Assembly: GCF_020150815.1 (NCBI RefSeq)
Contig: NZ_CP083723.1
Location: 2,108,001 to 2,172,000, forward strand
Source of the DNA: Haloprofundus salilacus
GTDB taxonomy: Archaea > Halobacteriota > Halobacteria > Halobacteriales > Haloferacaceae
DNA: 64,000 nt
Reading direction: 5' to 3'
A program made the position numbers and the translations under genes. Under the pieces are notes generated by a model. It saw only the letters and a program-made list of their open reading frames with translations, had not been told where the DNA came from and searched no databases. The first letter of the stretch is position 1; every line of letters begins with the position of its first letter. This document shows, piece after piece, positions 33,760-43,105 of the stretch.

Positions 33760-35580
33760 CTACCGACCGAACAGTCGCTTGAGGATGCTGCGCTCGCTCG
33801 GCCGTTCGGCAAGCAACACGGAGCAGTCGAGGTTGCTGAGCACGTCGAGATTGAGCGACCCGGCGACGAGCCGCGAGAGCAGGCCGCGCTCGGTCGCGCC
33901 GACGATAACGAGCGTGTGGTCAGCGGCCTCGCGAGCGATAGCGCCCTCGATGTCGCCGGAGTCGTCGACGATGAGTTCGGCGTCGCCGAGGTCGTGTTCG
34001 GCGGCCCACCGGTCGAGGAACTGCTGGCCCTTCTCGCGTTCGTCTTCGCCGTCGACGACGTGCAGCAAGCTCGCCTCGGAGCCGTCGGTCGTGCGAAGCT
34101 TCCGCGCGACTTCGGCGCTCAGGTCGGAGTCCGGTCCGCCCGCGGTCGGCAGGAGGACGCGCGAGGTGTCGAGGTCGCGGTCAGAGAGGATGAGGAAGTC
34201 GCAGGGGAGTTTGTTGGCCAGCTCGTCGAGCGGGCGCTCTGCGCGAGCGGCGCTCCAGAGCTCGTTGCCCCCCCAGCCCATCAGGACGAGGTCAGCGCGC
34301 GTGCGGGCGGCGATGGAGAATATCTCCTCGAAGGAGCGGTGCGAGACGACGGTCGACGTCTCGCAGCCGACGTCGTACCGCTCGACCGTCTCGCGGGCCT
34401 CCGCGAGTTGCGCTTCGGACTCCGCGGCGATTCGCTCGCGTTGGTTGCGCCCGTAGCCGCGGGCCGCCCGTCCCGGCATCTGGACGATGTGGACGAGGTG
34501 GACGGTCGCGGAGTCGTTCCGGCTGGCGAGTTTGCAGGCGAACTCCACGAGTCGCAACTCGGTGCGCGGGTTCGCGATGGGTACCATCAGCCGGTAGTCG
34601 TCGCCCTCGCCGAGCGCCGGGGCCGTGGCGGTGTTGATGAGCGGGACGTAGGAGCGCCCGACCAGTCCGCCGAACATCCACTCACGAATCGAGAGTTGGC
34701 GGTTCGCCCCCTCGAACCGGGCCGATTCGAGGCGATGCTCGCTCGTCTGGAAGTAGTTGACGACGGTCACCAGCGCGATACCGCCGATGGTGTTGCCGAG
34801 AAGTACCGGGAGGACGAACTGGGTGAAGCCGGTGAAGACGGCGAGTTCGCCGCCGAAGACGAGATACATCATCTCGGTGAAGGAGACGACTACGTGGAAC
34901 AGGCCGCCGAGCGGGACCGAGAGAAACGCCATGTAGACGACGACGAGTCGGGATATCGTGTCGCGGGAGGCGTAGACGACCCAGACGACGCCGGCGACGA
35001 TGAGTCCGGCGAAGATGGCTTTGAAGAACAGGTCCCACCACGGCGTCTGGAGACCGTGCTCGGAGATGTGCGTCGCCACCGTCGCCGCCTCCGGCGAGAA
35101 GACGCCGCTCCAGGTGAGCACCGCCGCGCCGATTGCGGCGCCGGCGAAGTTGCCCGTGAGGACGATGAGCCAGTGGCGTAACAGCGCCGGGACGCTGGCG
35201 AGGCGTTCGAGCGTCAGTGCGACCGGCGGGAGGGTGTTCTCCGTGTAGAGTTGGTAGCCGCCGATGATGATGTAGATGAAGCCGAGCGGGTAGAGCAGCG
35301 CGCTCAGAATCGGATCCTCGCCCGTCGCCGTCGACACGGAGACGTACAACAGAAACGTGATCGTGATGGCGAACCCCGCCGCGAGACCGCTGAAGAACAG
35401 TTCTCGTTTCCCCGAGGTTATCTCCTCGTCGGCCGCGGCGACGATTCGCTGGAACACTTCGTCGGAAGAAAAGCGGTCCCGCATGACCGCGCCGGCAGCA
35501 GGTGCGCCGCTCTTGGAACGGTCGACCGCCTCTCGCACCGAGTCCGTCCGGTCGGACCTCTCGGAGTCGGAGTCGTTCAT
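33760..35580 (-). CDS. Formate/nitrite transporter fused to two universal stress domains
   Basis: A 606-residue fusion. After a hydrophilic 40-residue lead, residues about 50-310 form the six-helix FocA/NirC fold (SGLAAGFAITITFLLYVSV; LTGNFAGAAIGA; a re-entrant segment near GLFHVVVSF). Then two UspA modules follow: about 325-470, with the MGWGGNELW ATP-loop-like segment, and 475-595, with VIVGATERGLLSRLVAGSLNL matching the G-x2-G-x9-G(S/T) nucleotide motif. It probably moves formate, nitrite or another small anion across the membrane, with the cytosolic Usp part sensing ATP or stress (inference). It is divergent from the DUF7388-like gene. Confidence 0.92.
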   Translation of the reverse strand: MNDSDSERSDRTDSVREAVDRSKSGAPAAGAVMRDRFSSDEVFQRIVAAADEEITSGKRELFFSGLAAGFAITITFLLYVSVSTATGEDPILSALLYPLGFIYIIIGGYQLYTENTLPPVALTLERLASVPALLRHWLIVLTGNFAGAAIGAAVLTWSGVFSPEAATVATHISEHGLQTPWWDLFFKAIFAGLIVAGVVWVVYASRDTISRLVVVYMAFLSVPLGGLFHVVVSFTEMMYLVFGGELAVFTGFTQFVLPVLLGNTIGGIALVTVVNYFQTSEHRLESARFEGANRQLSIREWMFGGLVGRSYVPLINTATAPALGEGDDYRLMVPIANPRTELRLVEFACKLASRNDSATVHLVHIVQMPGRAARGYGRNQRERIAAESEAQLAEARETVERYDVGCETSTVVSHRSFEEIFSIAARTRADLVLMGWGGNELWSAARAERPLDELANKLPCDFLILSDRDLDTSRVLLPTAGGPDSDLSAEVARKLRTTDGSEASLLHVVDGEDEREKGQQFLDRWAAEHDLGDAELIVDDSGDIEGAIAREAADHTLVIVGATERGLLSRLVAGSLNLDVLSNLDCSVLLAERPSERSILKRLFGR

Positions 35581-35810
35581 TGTCGAATCGAACTGCCAGA
35601 ACTACAAAGCGTTTAACCCTTAAAACCGCCGTCGACCGCAACTTCCGTGATACCCCGTGTCACGAAGTGACGCGGCGTCAATACTGACCGGAACGGAATC
35701 CTTTTCACTGCCACGGGGGTACTGCGGAGCACATGGTCGCACAGACGATGGATCGAGTTCCGCGACGATGAATCGACGTTTCTGAACAGCGGTCGCCCTG
35801 GAGTGAACCG
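35581..35810. promoter_or_regulatory. Divergent intergenic region with short inverted repeat
   Basis: The 230-bp spacer contains AT-rich GCGTTTAACCCTTAAAA (about 35607-35623), which on the minus strand gives a TTTTAAGGGTTAAA promoter for the transporter gene. It also has a GTCAC-GAA-GTGAC inverted repeat (about 35658-35670) that could bind a regulator. CTTTTCAC near 35702 is a weaker candidate for the rightward gene. Confidence 0.4.
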
Positions 35811-36596
35811 ATGAAAGCGCTCACCGACGAGTCTGTACTCTCGCACACTGGCATCGACGCCGTCGCACTGAAACCCGCCGAGTGCGACGTGCGCCGCGCC
35901 GCCGATCTCTCGGCGGCGACGGTCGCAATCGACTACGAAGGGGCCGACCACCTGCCCGAGACCGAGATTCTCGAAACGCTCGCCGAGACGGCCGACGTTC
36001 GACTCACGACGCCGGTCCGCGCCGACGGCTTCGACCCCCTCGGCGACGACTCACGCGTCGCCGACCTCCCAGAGAGCGTCGGCCGCGTCCTCGTCGCCGG
36101 CCACGCCGCCTACCTCTCCGAGGACGAGCGGCGCAGAGCGGTCGCCCCCCGACTGAAGGCGGCCCGCGAGACGGCCCCCAAGGCGTGGGTCGGCACCGAG
36201 GGCATCGAGCGCATCGCGCTCGCCGCCGGCGGAACGCAGTACGAACTGCTCTCGCGGACGACCGACCGCGACGTGCGGGCGCTGCGCGCCGCGGGCTACG
36301 ACGGCGAGATCGCGCTGTACGCGCCGACCGTCCTCGCCGACGACGAGGACGAGATTCTCGACGCCGTCGGGGGCTACGTCGCCCGCCGCCGTCCCGTCGC
36401 GCGGGCGCTACCCGAGGGCTGCGAGACGGATTCGCGCGCGACGGGGCGCGCTAGAGAGGTCCTCTCGAAAGCCAGTCGCGACTACGCGCTCGTCGGCGCG
36501 CCCGAAACTGTTCGCGAGCGGGTCGCCGCGCTCGAATCGCTCGGCGTCGACACCGTCGTCGGCTACCCCGCCCGCGGCATCGGCGAGTTCCTGTAG
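35811..36596 (+). CDS. DUF7388-like conserved protein
   Basis: A 261-residue haloarchaeal protein of unknown function with alternating alpha/beta character. The C-terminal part (VGAPETVRERVAALESLGVD, then TVVGYPARGI) resembles the end of luciferase-like flavin/F420 monooxygenases, so a degenerate TIM-barrel is possible. I do not assign an activity. The gene stands alone, divergent from the FocA-UspA fusion. The DUF number is from memory. Confidence 0.78.
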   Translation: MKALTDESVLSHTGIDAVALKPAECDVRRAADLSAATVAIDYEGADHLPETEILETLAETADVRLTTPVRADGFDPLGDDSRVADLPESVGRVLVAGHAAYLSEDERRRAVAPRLKAARETAPKAWVGTEGIERIALAAGGTQYELLSRTTDRDVRALRAAGYDGEIALYAPTVLADDEDEILDAVGGYVARRRPVARALPEGCETDSRATGRAREVLSKASRDYALVGAPETVRERVAALESLGVDTVVGYPARGIGEFL

Positions 36597-36753
36597 TCGC
36601 CACCCTCGTTTCTCCGTTCACCCGCCGGACGAACTGCTAAGTGCGACGACCGTGAATTCGGGGCATGCAACCGCTCACCTCCGGGTTCCGCCGGCGCGTC
36701 GTCCACCGATTCTCGTACCACACATCGCACCGATTCTCGGAGGGGCGCCGCTG

Positions 36754-37920
36754 ATGCGCGTCGCCGTCGTCGGCGGCGGCGCGGTCGGTCTCACCGCCGC
36801 GTACGACCTTGCGGCACGCGATATCGACGTGACGCTGTTCGAGCGCGGCGAGTACGACGCCGCGCGTTCCGACGCGTCGGCGACGCCCGCCGACGGCAGT
36901 TCGGCGCGCGCGGCGGGCGTCCTCTACGACGCCTACGCCGAGGATATCGACGCCGAAATCGGCGGGCGGGCGCTGGAGCGCTTCCGCGAGTTCTCCGGCG
37001 ACGACGGCTTCGAGTTCCGACAGTGCCCGTACGTGATGGTCGCCCGCGAGGGTGATGAGGCGGCGGCCGACGCGATGGCGACAAGCGTCGAGCGGATGCG
37101 CGTCCACGGCCGGGAGGTGTCGGTCGTCGACCCGGAGGAACTCGGCGACCGCTTCCCGCTCCGGACAGACGACATGCTTGCGGCCGCCGTCGCCGAGAAC
37201 GCGGGGTGGACGGATCCGGCGAGTTACGTCTCGGCGATGGCCGCGAAAGCCCGGCACGCGGGTGTGGCGTTCGAGACGGGGCGTTCCGTCGGCCTCAGCG
37301 TCGACCCGCCGGGCGTCGTCGACAGCGGCGGTCGGCGGACAGAACGACGCGACGACGGGGCGACGAGGGAGTTCGACGCCGTCCTCGTCGCCACCGGGGC
37401 ACAGACGAAACGGCTGTTCGCGGAGGCTGGCGTCGCCGTTCCTATGAAGCCGTATCGCGTACAGGCGCTCACCGGGCGCGAGGCGTACGACGGCCCGATG
37501 GTGTACGACGCGACGGCGGGCGTCTACTTCCGCCCGCACCCGATCGGAGTGCTGGCGGGCGACGGCACCGTCCCGGTCGAAGCCAACCTGGACGAGTGGA
37601 ACCGCGACGCCGACGACTGGTTCGTCGACGACATCCGGGCCGCACTGACCGAACGCGCCGACTACGACCTCGACGTGGCGCAGGCGTGGGCGGGACTCTG
37701 TGCGGCGACGCCCGACGGCGACCCGCTGCTCGGCGAACTGAGAGAGGGCGTGTTCGTCGCCGCCGGGTGGCAGGGTCACGGGTTCATGCGCGCGCCGGCG
37801 ACCGGCGAGGCGATTGCGAAGCAGATACTCGGCGAAGACGGTGGAATTGCGTCGTTCGACCCGAGGCGCTTTTCGGGCGACGAGACGTTCGAGGTTCGAG
37901 AAGGGATGGCGCTCGACTGA
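36754..37920 (+). CDS. FAD-dependent oxidoreductase (D-amino-acid oxidase-like)
   Basis: A 388-residue flavoprotein of the DAO superfamily. The N-terminal FAD-binding motif is VAVVGGGAVGLTAAYDLA (residues 3-20), a second dinucleotide-fold motif is FDAVLVATGAQTKRLF, and the C-terminal GWQGHGFMRAPATGEAIA contacts the isoalloxazine. Family members oxidise amine substrates such as glycine, sarcosine or D-amino acids. The substrate here is unknown. ATG 36754 (MRVAVVGGG) is chosen; a 34-codon upstream extension lacks the motif context. It converges on the Hsp20 gene. Confidence 0.9.
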   Translation: MRVAVVGGGAVGLTAAYDLAARDIDVTLFERGEYDAARSDASATPADGSSARAAGVLYDAYAEDIDAEIGGRALERFREFSGDDGFEFRQCPYVMVAREGDEAAADAMATSVERMRVHGREVSVVDPEELGDRFPLRTDDMLAAAVAENAGWTDPASYVSAMAAKARHAGVAFETGRSVGLSVDPPGVVDSGGRRTERRDDGATREFDAVLVATGAQTKRLFAEAGVAVPMKPYRVQALTGREAYDGPMVYDATAGVYFRPHPIGVLAGDGTVPVEANLDEWNRDADDWFVDDIRAALTERADYDLDVAQAWAGLCAATPDGDPLLGELREGVFVAAGWQGHGFMRAPATGEAIAKQILGEDGGIASFDPRRFSGDETFEVREGMALD

Positions 37921-37944
37921 CGCGAGAGTCGAAGGACGGTCGGT

Positions 37945-38712
37945 TCAGTTACGGTTCTCGTCGTCTTCGTCCTCGTCGCGGGCTTCGGCCTGTTCGACGA
38001 ACTCGTCGTCGATTTCGTCCATCGACTCGTCGGTCGGTTGACCCGCCGCCTCGGCGGGTTCGAGTCGCGCGTCGGGGTCTTCGGCCGCCGCCTCCTCGTC
38101 GAGCATCGACTCGGTGGAGGCCGTCGCGTCGGTCCCTGCGGCAGAGGCGTCGTCCTCGTCGTCGGTATCATCGGTGCCGGCGGCGTCGCTCTCGTCCGCC
38201 GACTGCGCGGTCGCCGCCTCCTTCGCCTCCTCCTCGGTCGGTTTCTCCTCGACGACGTTCGTCTCACCACCGGTCGCGCGGGCGTCGACGCCCGTGGCCG
38301 CCGTTTCTTCCTCGACGGCGACGTTCTTGCCCTCCTCGGCCTTCGGGATGTAGACGCGGAGCGTGCCGTGTTTCGTCACCGTCGCCGTTGCTGACTCGGC
38401 GTCGACGGTGGCGTCGTTTGGGAGTTTTGCCTTCCCGTCAAGCGAAAGACCGCGGCCGGGGAATCGCATCTCGTAGCCGTCGTGGAACTCGCGGAACCGG
38501 TCGATTCGGACCTGGACCTCGGTGTCAACGAAGCGGACCTGCACGTCGCTCTTGCTCGCACCGGCTGCGTCGAAGACGACGAGATAGCTGTCGTCGCTCT
38601 CGAGCAGGTCGTACGAGAGCGGTTTTCGTTCCTGGACGTGGCCGAATCCGCGGCCGACCCGTTCGACGACGGCGTTGGCCACCGACTCGCCGATTTCTCG
38701 CAGATCGTTCAT
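37945..38712 (-). CDS. Hsp20/alpha-crystallin family protein with long acidic tail
   Basis: A 255-residue protein. The alpha-crystallin-like domain lies at about 30-130 (KPLSYDLLESDDSYLVVFD; GTLRVYIPKAEE). The C-terminal 120 residues are low-complexity, dominated by Asp, Glu, Ala and Thr. Hsp20 proteins hold unfolded proteins in a refoldable state. The unstructured tail may keep oligomers soluble at high salt, which is inference. The N-terminal DLREIGESVANAVVERV helix is amphipathic. It overlaps the upstream zinc-protein gene by four bases and is co-transcribed with it. Confidence 0.85.
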   Translation of the reverse strand: MNDLREIGESVANAVVERVGRGFGHVQERKPLSYDLLESDDSYLVVFDAAGASKSDVQVRFVDTEVQVRIDRFREFHDGYEMRFPGRGLSLDGKAKLPNDATVDAESATATVTKHGTLRVYIPKAEEGKNVAVEEETAATGVDARATGGETNVVEEKPTEEEAKEAATAQSADESDAAGTDDTDDEDDASAAGTDATASTESMLDEEAAAEDPDARLEPAEAAGQPTDESMDEIDDEFVEQAEARDEDEDDENRN

Positions 38713-38867
38713 AGTTCGATGGCATCGAGGCAGTCGGTCTGCTGGCAGTACGGACAGACAAAGTCACTGACGCCGACGTCGTTGGGCATGTCGTACGTGT
38801 AGTGGAGTTCGAACATGTCCATCTCACAGTCGGGACTGGTGCAGGCTACTTCGAGCGTCGCGGGCAT
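38709..38867 (-). CDS. Cys-rich small protein (DUF7559-like)
   Basis: A 52-residue protein with C9 and C14 near the N-terminus and C38, C41 and C46 near the C-terminus (VCPYCQQTDCLDAIEL), a likely zinc ribbon. Family members are widespread small proteins in haloarchaea, function unknown. ATG 38867 (MPATLEVACT) is chosen; the upstream open frame is Arg-rich noise. The stop overlaps the Hsp20 start (ATGA), so the pair is translationally coupled. The DUF number is from memory. Confidence 0.85.
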   Translation of the reverse strand: MPATLEVACTSPDCEMDMFELHYTYDMPNDVGVSDFVCPYCQQTDCLDAIEL

Positions 38868-39029
38868 GGTGACAGATAACAGTCCCATCCAAATAAACGC
38901 GCTGGGTCGAACAGACCGTCGGCGGCGCGATACGGACATAGGTTGTCTACGATACGACGCCGGTCGCGCGGGATACGGGCGCCGGTTATAAGGTCGCGGG
39001 CTAGTTTGGGTCAGCTAACTAAACACTGT

Positions 39030-39860
39030 ATGAACGACGGGTATCAGCTTCCCGAGCGCGTGTACGGCGTCGTGTTCGACGCGCACGCCCGAGAGGCGGG
39101 GGAACGGAGTTGGTTCGTCGAAGCGAACGTGACGGAGCAGTCGTTGCGCATCGTCGACTGCGCCCCGGTAGCAGAGCGGTTCGGCGTCTCCCCATACCGA
39201 CCCGACACCGTCGCCGCGCTCGTCTCGTTCGTCGCCGGTCTCGACGGCCGGTGCGCCGTCGGACTCGACTTCCCGTTCGGACTTCCGAAGGCGGTGGTCC
39301 CTGAGCGACGGTGGCGACGCTTCGTCGACCAACTCCCCGACTGGTTCTCCGGGCCCGAGGACATGGCCAAGCGCTGTCGAATGCACGCTCGCCTCGTCAC
39401 CGACGGCGCGGAGTCGAGCGTGCTCCGCGCGACCGAGGAACCGCTGAGCGCCGTTGCCGCCTACGACGAGCGACTCTGTGCGGAGACGTTCTACGGCATC
39501 CGCGACCTGTTGCGACCGCTCGTGCTGACCGACACCGCGCGAATCGTCCCGATGCAACTGCCGCGCGAAGGCCGCCCGCTGGTCCTGGAGACGTACCCGG
39601 CCGGAACGCTCGACACGCTCCGGTATCGCGAGCGAGAAGAATCAGCCGACGACGCTCCGACGCCGGCGTTCGTGTTGGACAACCTCGCCGACCGAGCCGT
39701 CGAGTTGTCCTCGTCGGTTCGAGAACGCGTCCGCGACGGCGGCGACGGCGCCCTCGAAGCGGTCGTCGCCGCGTTCGCGACGTTCCGCAACGCCGTCGAC
39801 CCCGCGAACCTCCGGATGACCGACGAGCTCCCGTCGGTCGAAGGCTACATCTACGTTTGA
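39030..39860 (+). CDS. DUF429 family protein (RNase H-fold, predicted nuclease)
   Basis: A 276-residue protein of the DUF429 family, predicted from fold to be RNase H-like nucleases. Acidic motifs are GVVFDAHARE (about 13-22), VGLDFPFGLP (about 77-86) and LETYPAGTLDTLR. The C-terminal FATFRNAVDPANLRM, then EGYIYV, is typical. No activity has been assigned to the family. A TCAGCTAACTAAACAC AT-rich box precedes the ATG at 39030, supporting this start over the in-frame upstream codon at 38943. Confidence 0.85.
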   Translation: MNDGYQLPERVYGVVFDAHAREAGERSWFVEANVTEQSLRIVDCAPVAERFGVSPYRPDTVAALVSFVAGLDGRCAVGLDFPFGLPKAVVPERRWRRFVDQLPDWFSGPEDMAKRCRMHARLVTDGAESSVLRATEEPLSAVAAYDERLCAETFYGIRDLLRPLVLTDTARIVPMQLPREGRPLVLETYPAGTLDTLRYREREESADDAPTPAFVLDNLADRAVELSSSVRERVRDGGDGALEAVVAAFATFRNAVDPANLRMTDELPSVEGYIYV

Positions 39861-39967
39861 GCACCGAGGCGCAACGCCCGCCCGACCGCAGGAACGACTC
39901 CCGACTCCGGTAGTCGGCAGAGCACCGGAACCGCACCGTTTTACCCGTCGCCCGACAACCCGGGTCT

Positions 39968-41689
39968 ATGACCGACCCCGCCGACCTCAGGGTGACGCTC
40001 GTCGACGGATACGTCGACGAACCGGCGCACTTCGGCGTGCCGCCGTACATCTCGACGTACCCGCGCTTCACCGCCGGTGCGATGGTCGACGCCGGGGTGC
40101 CCGAGGAGCAGATCACGTACCACACCATCGACGAACTCCGCGACGACAGGCGAAAGTGGGCCGACGTCGCCGACGCGGACCTGTTCGTCTACATCGGCGG
40201 GATGACCGTTCCCGGCAGCTACGTCGGTGGGACGCCCGCCGAACCCGACGAGGTGAAAGAACTCGCGTGGACCGCCGACGGGACAACGCTCATGGGCGGT
40301 CCCATCCGCTTCGGCGTCGGCGAGGAGAACGCGGGCGGCCAAGACATGGAACGGAAAGATCTCGACTACGACTTCGTCGCGAAGGGCGACGTCGAGGCGG
40401 CCGCCTACGACCTCGTCGACAGCGGCCTAGAGGGGTTCGGAAACCGGATGCGCGACAACGAGGAACTCGACCGCTGGGCCGCCAAGGGCGCGTTCGTCGT
40501 CGAACAGCATCCGAACCATCCGCACTATCTGATCTGCGAGATGGAGACCTCCCGCGGCTGCGCCTACCGCTGTTCATTCTGCACGGAGCCGCTCTACGGG
40601 AATCCGTCCTTCCGGACCGCCGACTCCGTCGTCAAGGAGGTCGGGAACCTCTACAACCGCGGGGCGCGACATTTCCGCCTCGGCCGCCAGGCCGACATCC
40701 TCGCGTTCGGCGGTGACGGCGAAGCGCCGAACCCGGACGCGCTCCGCCGACTCTACGGCGGCATCCGCGAGGTAGCTCCCGATCTGGGGACACTCCACCT
40801 CGACAACATGAACCCCATCACCATCGCGCGGTGGCCCGAGGAGTCCAGAGAGTGCATCCGCATTATCGCCGAGCACAACACGCCGGGCGATACTGCTGCA
40901 TTCGGCCTCGAATCGGCCGACCCCGTCGTCCAGGAGGAGAACAACCTCAACGTGAGCGCCGACGAGTGCTTCGAGGCGGTGAAAATCGTCAACGAGGAGG
41001 GCGGGTGGCGACCCGGCGAAGACCCCGCGGACGCACCGACGTTCGGCGACGAAGCCGCGAGCCGCCTCCCCAAACTGCTCCCCGGCATCAACCTCCTGCA
41101 CGGACTGATGGGCGAGCGCGAGGAAACGTTCGCGCACAATAAGCGGTTCCTCCATCGGGTGTACGACGAGGGGCTGATGGTCCGCCGCATCAACATCCGA
41201 CAAGTGATGGCGTTCGACGGCACCGAGATGTCGTCGACCGGGTCGCAGATCGCGAAGGAGCACAAGAAACTGTTCAAGAAGTACAAACGGGAGGTCCGCG
41301 AGGAGATAGACCGGCCGATGCTCAAGCGCGTCGCGCCGCCCGGGACGGTGCTGGAGAACGTCCACCTCGAATACCATCAGGACGGCACGACGTTCGGCCG
41401 CCAACTCGGGACGTACCCCCTCCTCGTCGGCATCCCCGGCGAGCGCGAACTCGGCCGAACCGTCGACGCGGCCATCGTCGACTACGGCTACCGCTCGGTG
41501 ACGGGCGTGCCGCACCCGCTCGACGTCAACACTGCGTCGATGGACGAACTCACCGCGATTCCCGGTCTCGGCAGGTCGAAAGCGGGCGACGTCATCGTCA
41601 ACCGACCGTACGAGTCGGCGGACGACGTGGACGACGCCCTCGCGAAGTTCGTCAGCGTCGGCGACGGCGACGTGGGAAGCGCCGACTGA
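39968..41689 (+). CDS. Radical SAM protein with B12-binding-like N-terminus and helix-hairpin-helix tail
   Basis: A 573-residue enzyme. Residues 8-110 resemble a degenerate cobalamin-binding domain. The radical SAM cluster is C198-x3-C202-x2-C205 (SRGCAYRCSFC), followed by the barrel with strands such as LGTLHLDNMNP and AAFGLESADP. The last 60 residues carry a ComEA-type helix-hairpin-helix (DVNTASMDELTAIPGLGRSK) that usually binds nucleic acid. RNA or DNA modification is therefore a reasonable guess, but no substrate is known. Its stop overlaps the MBL gene start by one base. Confidence 0.9.
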   Translation: MTDPADLRVTLVDGYVDEPAHFGVPPYISTYPRFTAGAMVDAGVPEEQITYHTIDELRDDRRKWADVADADLFVYIGGMTVPGSYVGGTPAEPDEVKELAWTADGTTLMGGPIRFGVGEENAGGQDMERKDLDYDFVAKGDVEAAAYDLVDSGLEGFGNRMRDNEELDRWAAKGAFVVEQHPNHPHYLICEMETSRGCAYRCSFCTEPLYGNPSFRTADSVVKEVGNLYNRGARHFRLGRQADILAFGGDGEAPNPDALRRLYGGIREVAPDLGTLHLDNMNPITIARWPEESRECIRIIAEHNTPGDTAAFGLESADPVVQEENNLNVSADECFEAVKIVNEEGGWRPGEDPADAPTFGDEAASRLPKLLPGINLLHGLMGEREETFAHNKRFLHRVYDEGLMVRRINIRQVMAFDGTEMSSTGSQIAKEHKKLFKKYKREVREEIDRPMLKRVAPPGTVLENVHLEYHQDGTTFGRQLGTYPLLVGIPGERELGRTVDAAIVDYGYRSVTGVPHPLDVNTASMDELTAIPGLGRSKAGDVIVNRPYESADDVDDALAKFVSVGDGDVGSAD

Positions 41690-42489
41690 TGGAGTCGAGC
41701 GTTCGCCGGGTCTCCGTCTCCGTCGCCACCCGCGCGCCGACCGGCGCGACGAACGCGTACCTCGTCGGCGACGACCCCGCAGTTCTGGTCGACCCCGCCG
41801 CGCGGACCAGCGCGCTCGACGCCTTCGTCGCCCAGGCGAACGTCAAGCACGTCGCCGTCACACACACCCACCCGGATCACGTGGGCGCGGTCGCCGACTA
41901 CGCCGAGGAGACCGGCGCGACGGTGTGGGCGCGTCGCTGGCGCGAAGAGCGATTCGAACGAGCGACCGGCGTCGAACCTGACCGGACGTTCGCCGAGGGG
42001 ACCGAGATAGCGACCGACGCCGGGCCGGTCACCGTCTTCGACGCGCCGGGCCACGCCGTCGACCACGTCGCGTTCGGTGTCGGCGAGGGACGCCAGCGGA
42101 TTCTCTGCGGTGATTTGGCCGTCGTCGAGGGGAGCGTCGTCGTCGGCGCGCCCGAAGGCGACGTGCGCGCGTACCTGACAGCGCTCCGTCGATTGCGCGC
42201 GAAGCGTCCGGTGCGGCTCCTGCCGGGGCACGGACCGGAGATCGCCGACCCGAGCGCGACGCTCGAACGACTGATTCGGCACCGACTCGACAGGGAGCGA
42301 GCGGTAGAAACGGCGATTCGGGGCGGCGCATCGACTGTCGACGACGTGGTCAACGCGGCCTACGAGAAGGACCTCACTGGGGTCGAGGATCTCGCGAAGG
42401 CGACGGTGGCGGCCCACGTCGAGAAGCTGGCGCGCGCAGGGCGGGTCGGGTGGGACCCCGAAGGCGGGACGGTTCGGCCGGCGGACTGA
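41689..42489 (+). CDS. Metallo-beta-lactamase fold hydrolase
   Basis: A 266-residue MBL-fold protein. The metal-binding motif THTHPDH is at residues 58-64, followed by APGHAVDH and LCGDLAV with further ligands and LLPGHGPEI with the last histidine. A C-terminal winged-helix-like part (about 205-260) makes it similar to LACTB2-type single-strand RNases, but hydrolysis of another ester or thioester is equally possible. It is co-translated with the radical SAM gene, so the two may act on the same nucleic-acid or cofactor substrate (inference). Confidence 0.87.
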   Translation: MESSVRRVSVSVATRAPTGATNAYLVGDDPAVLVDPAARTSALDAFVAQANVKHVAVTHTHPDHVGAVADYAEETGATVWARRWREERFERATGVEPDRTFAEGTEIATDAGPVTVFDAPGHAVDHVAFGVGEGRQRILCGDLAVVEGSVVVGAPEGDVRAYLTALRRLRAKRPVRLLPGHGPEIADPSATLERLIRHRLDRERAVETAIRGGASTVDDVVNAAYEKDLTGVEDLAKATVAAHVEKLARAGRVGWDPEGGTVRPAD

Positions 42490-42595
42490 GACCGACGCGA
42501 CGCGAGGATCGCCGTATCGTCGGCGCTACGGAGATCGCGTTCGGATCTCAGCATCCGGTACGACCGACGTTGGCGGTGAGGGCCGCTCGGAGCGG

Positions 42596-43048
42596 TCACT
42601 CGGCGAACGGCTCGGGGAGTCGCCCGGAGTCGACGAACTCGGCGATCGCCTCCGCGAGCGAGACGAACGAAGACGGGTCGACCGGCTTCGAAAGGTACGC
42701 GCTCGCGCCGCGTTCGAGACTCGTGGCGCGGTCGTCTTCGGACTGTGAACTAGTCAGTACGACCACCGGAACCGATCGGAGTTTGGAGCGGGACTGCATC
42801 CTCTCGAGGACTTCGATACCGTTCAGCTTCGGCAGGTTCAGGTCCAATAGAACGACGTCCGGGTGCGACGCCGACTCGTAGCCGTCGCGTCGGAACAGAA
42901 AATCCAGCGCCTCCTCGCCGTCCGTGGCGACGTGGAACGTCTCGTCGATGTTGGTCTGGTCGAACCCCATTTCGAGTAGACGGACGTCGCCGAGGTTGTC
43001 CTCCACTAACAGTATCTCGAGCGTTCGGTCGTCTGCGTCGTGTGTCAT
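42596..43048 (-). CDS. Response regulator, single receiver domain
   Basis: A 150-residue Rcp1-like stand-alone receiver domain. The acidic pocket is in LLVEDN (E16, D17), the phosphoacceptor is D69 in VVLLDLNLP, Thr/Ser is in VVLTSSQ and Lys121 is in LSKP. There is no output domain, so it acts by protein-protein contact or as a phosphate shuttle. It is 57 bases downstream of the histidine kinase on the same strand and is its likely partner. Confidence 0.93.
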   Translation of the reverse strand: MTHDADDRTLEILLVEDNLGDVRLLEMGFDQTNIDETFHVATDGEEALDFLFRRDGYESASHPDVVLLDLNLPKLNGIEVLERMQSRSKLRSVPVVVLTSSQSEDDRATSLERGASAYLSKPVDPSSFVSLAEAIAEFVDSGRLPEPFAE

Positions 43049-43105
43049 GTGCGCGAAAGCGAAGTCGTCGTCAGTCTATCGTCGGCGGGAGCCGGCGGCG
43101 AGCGG

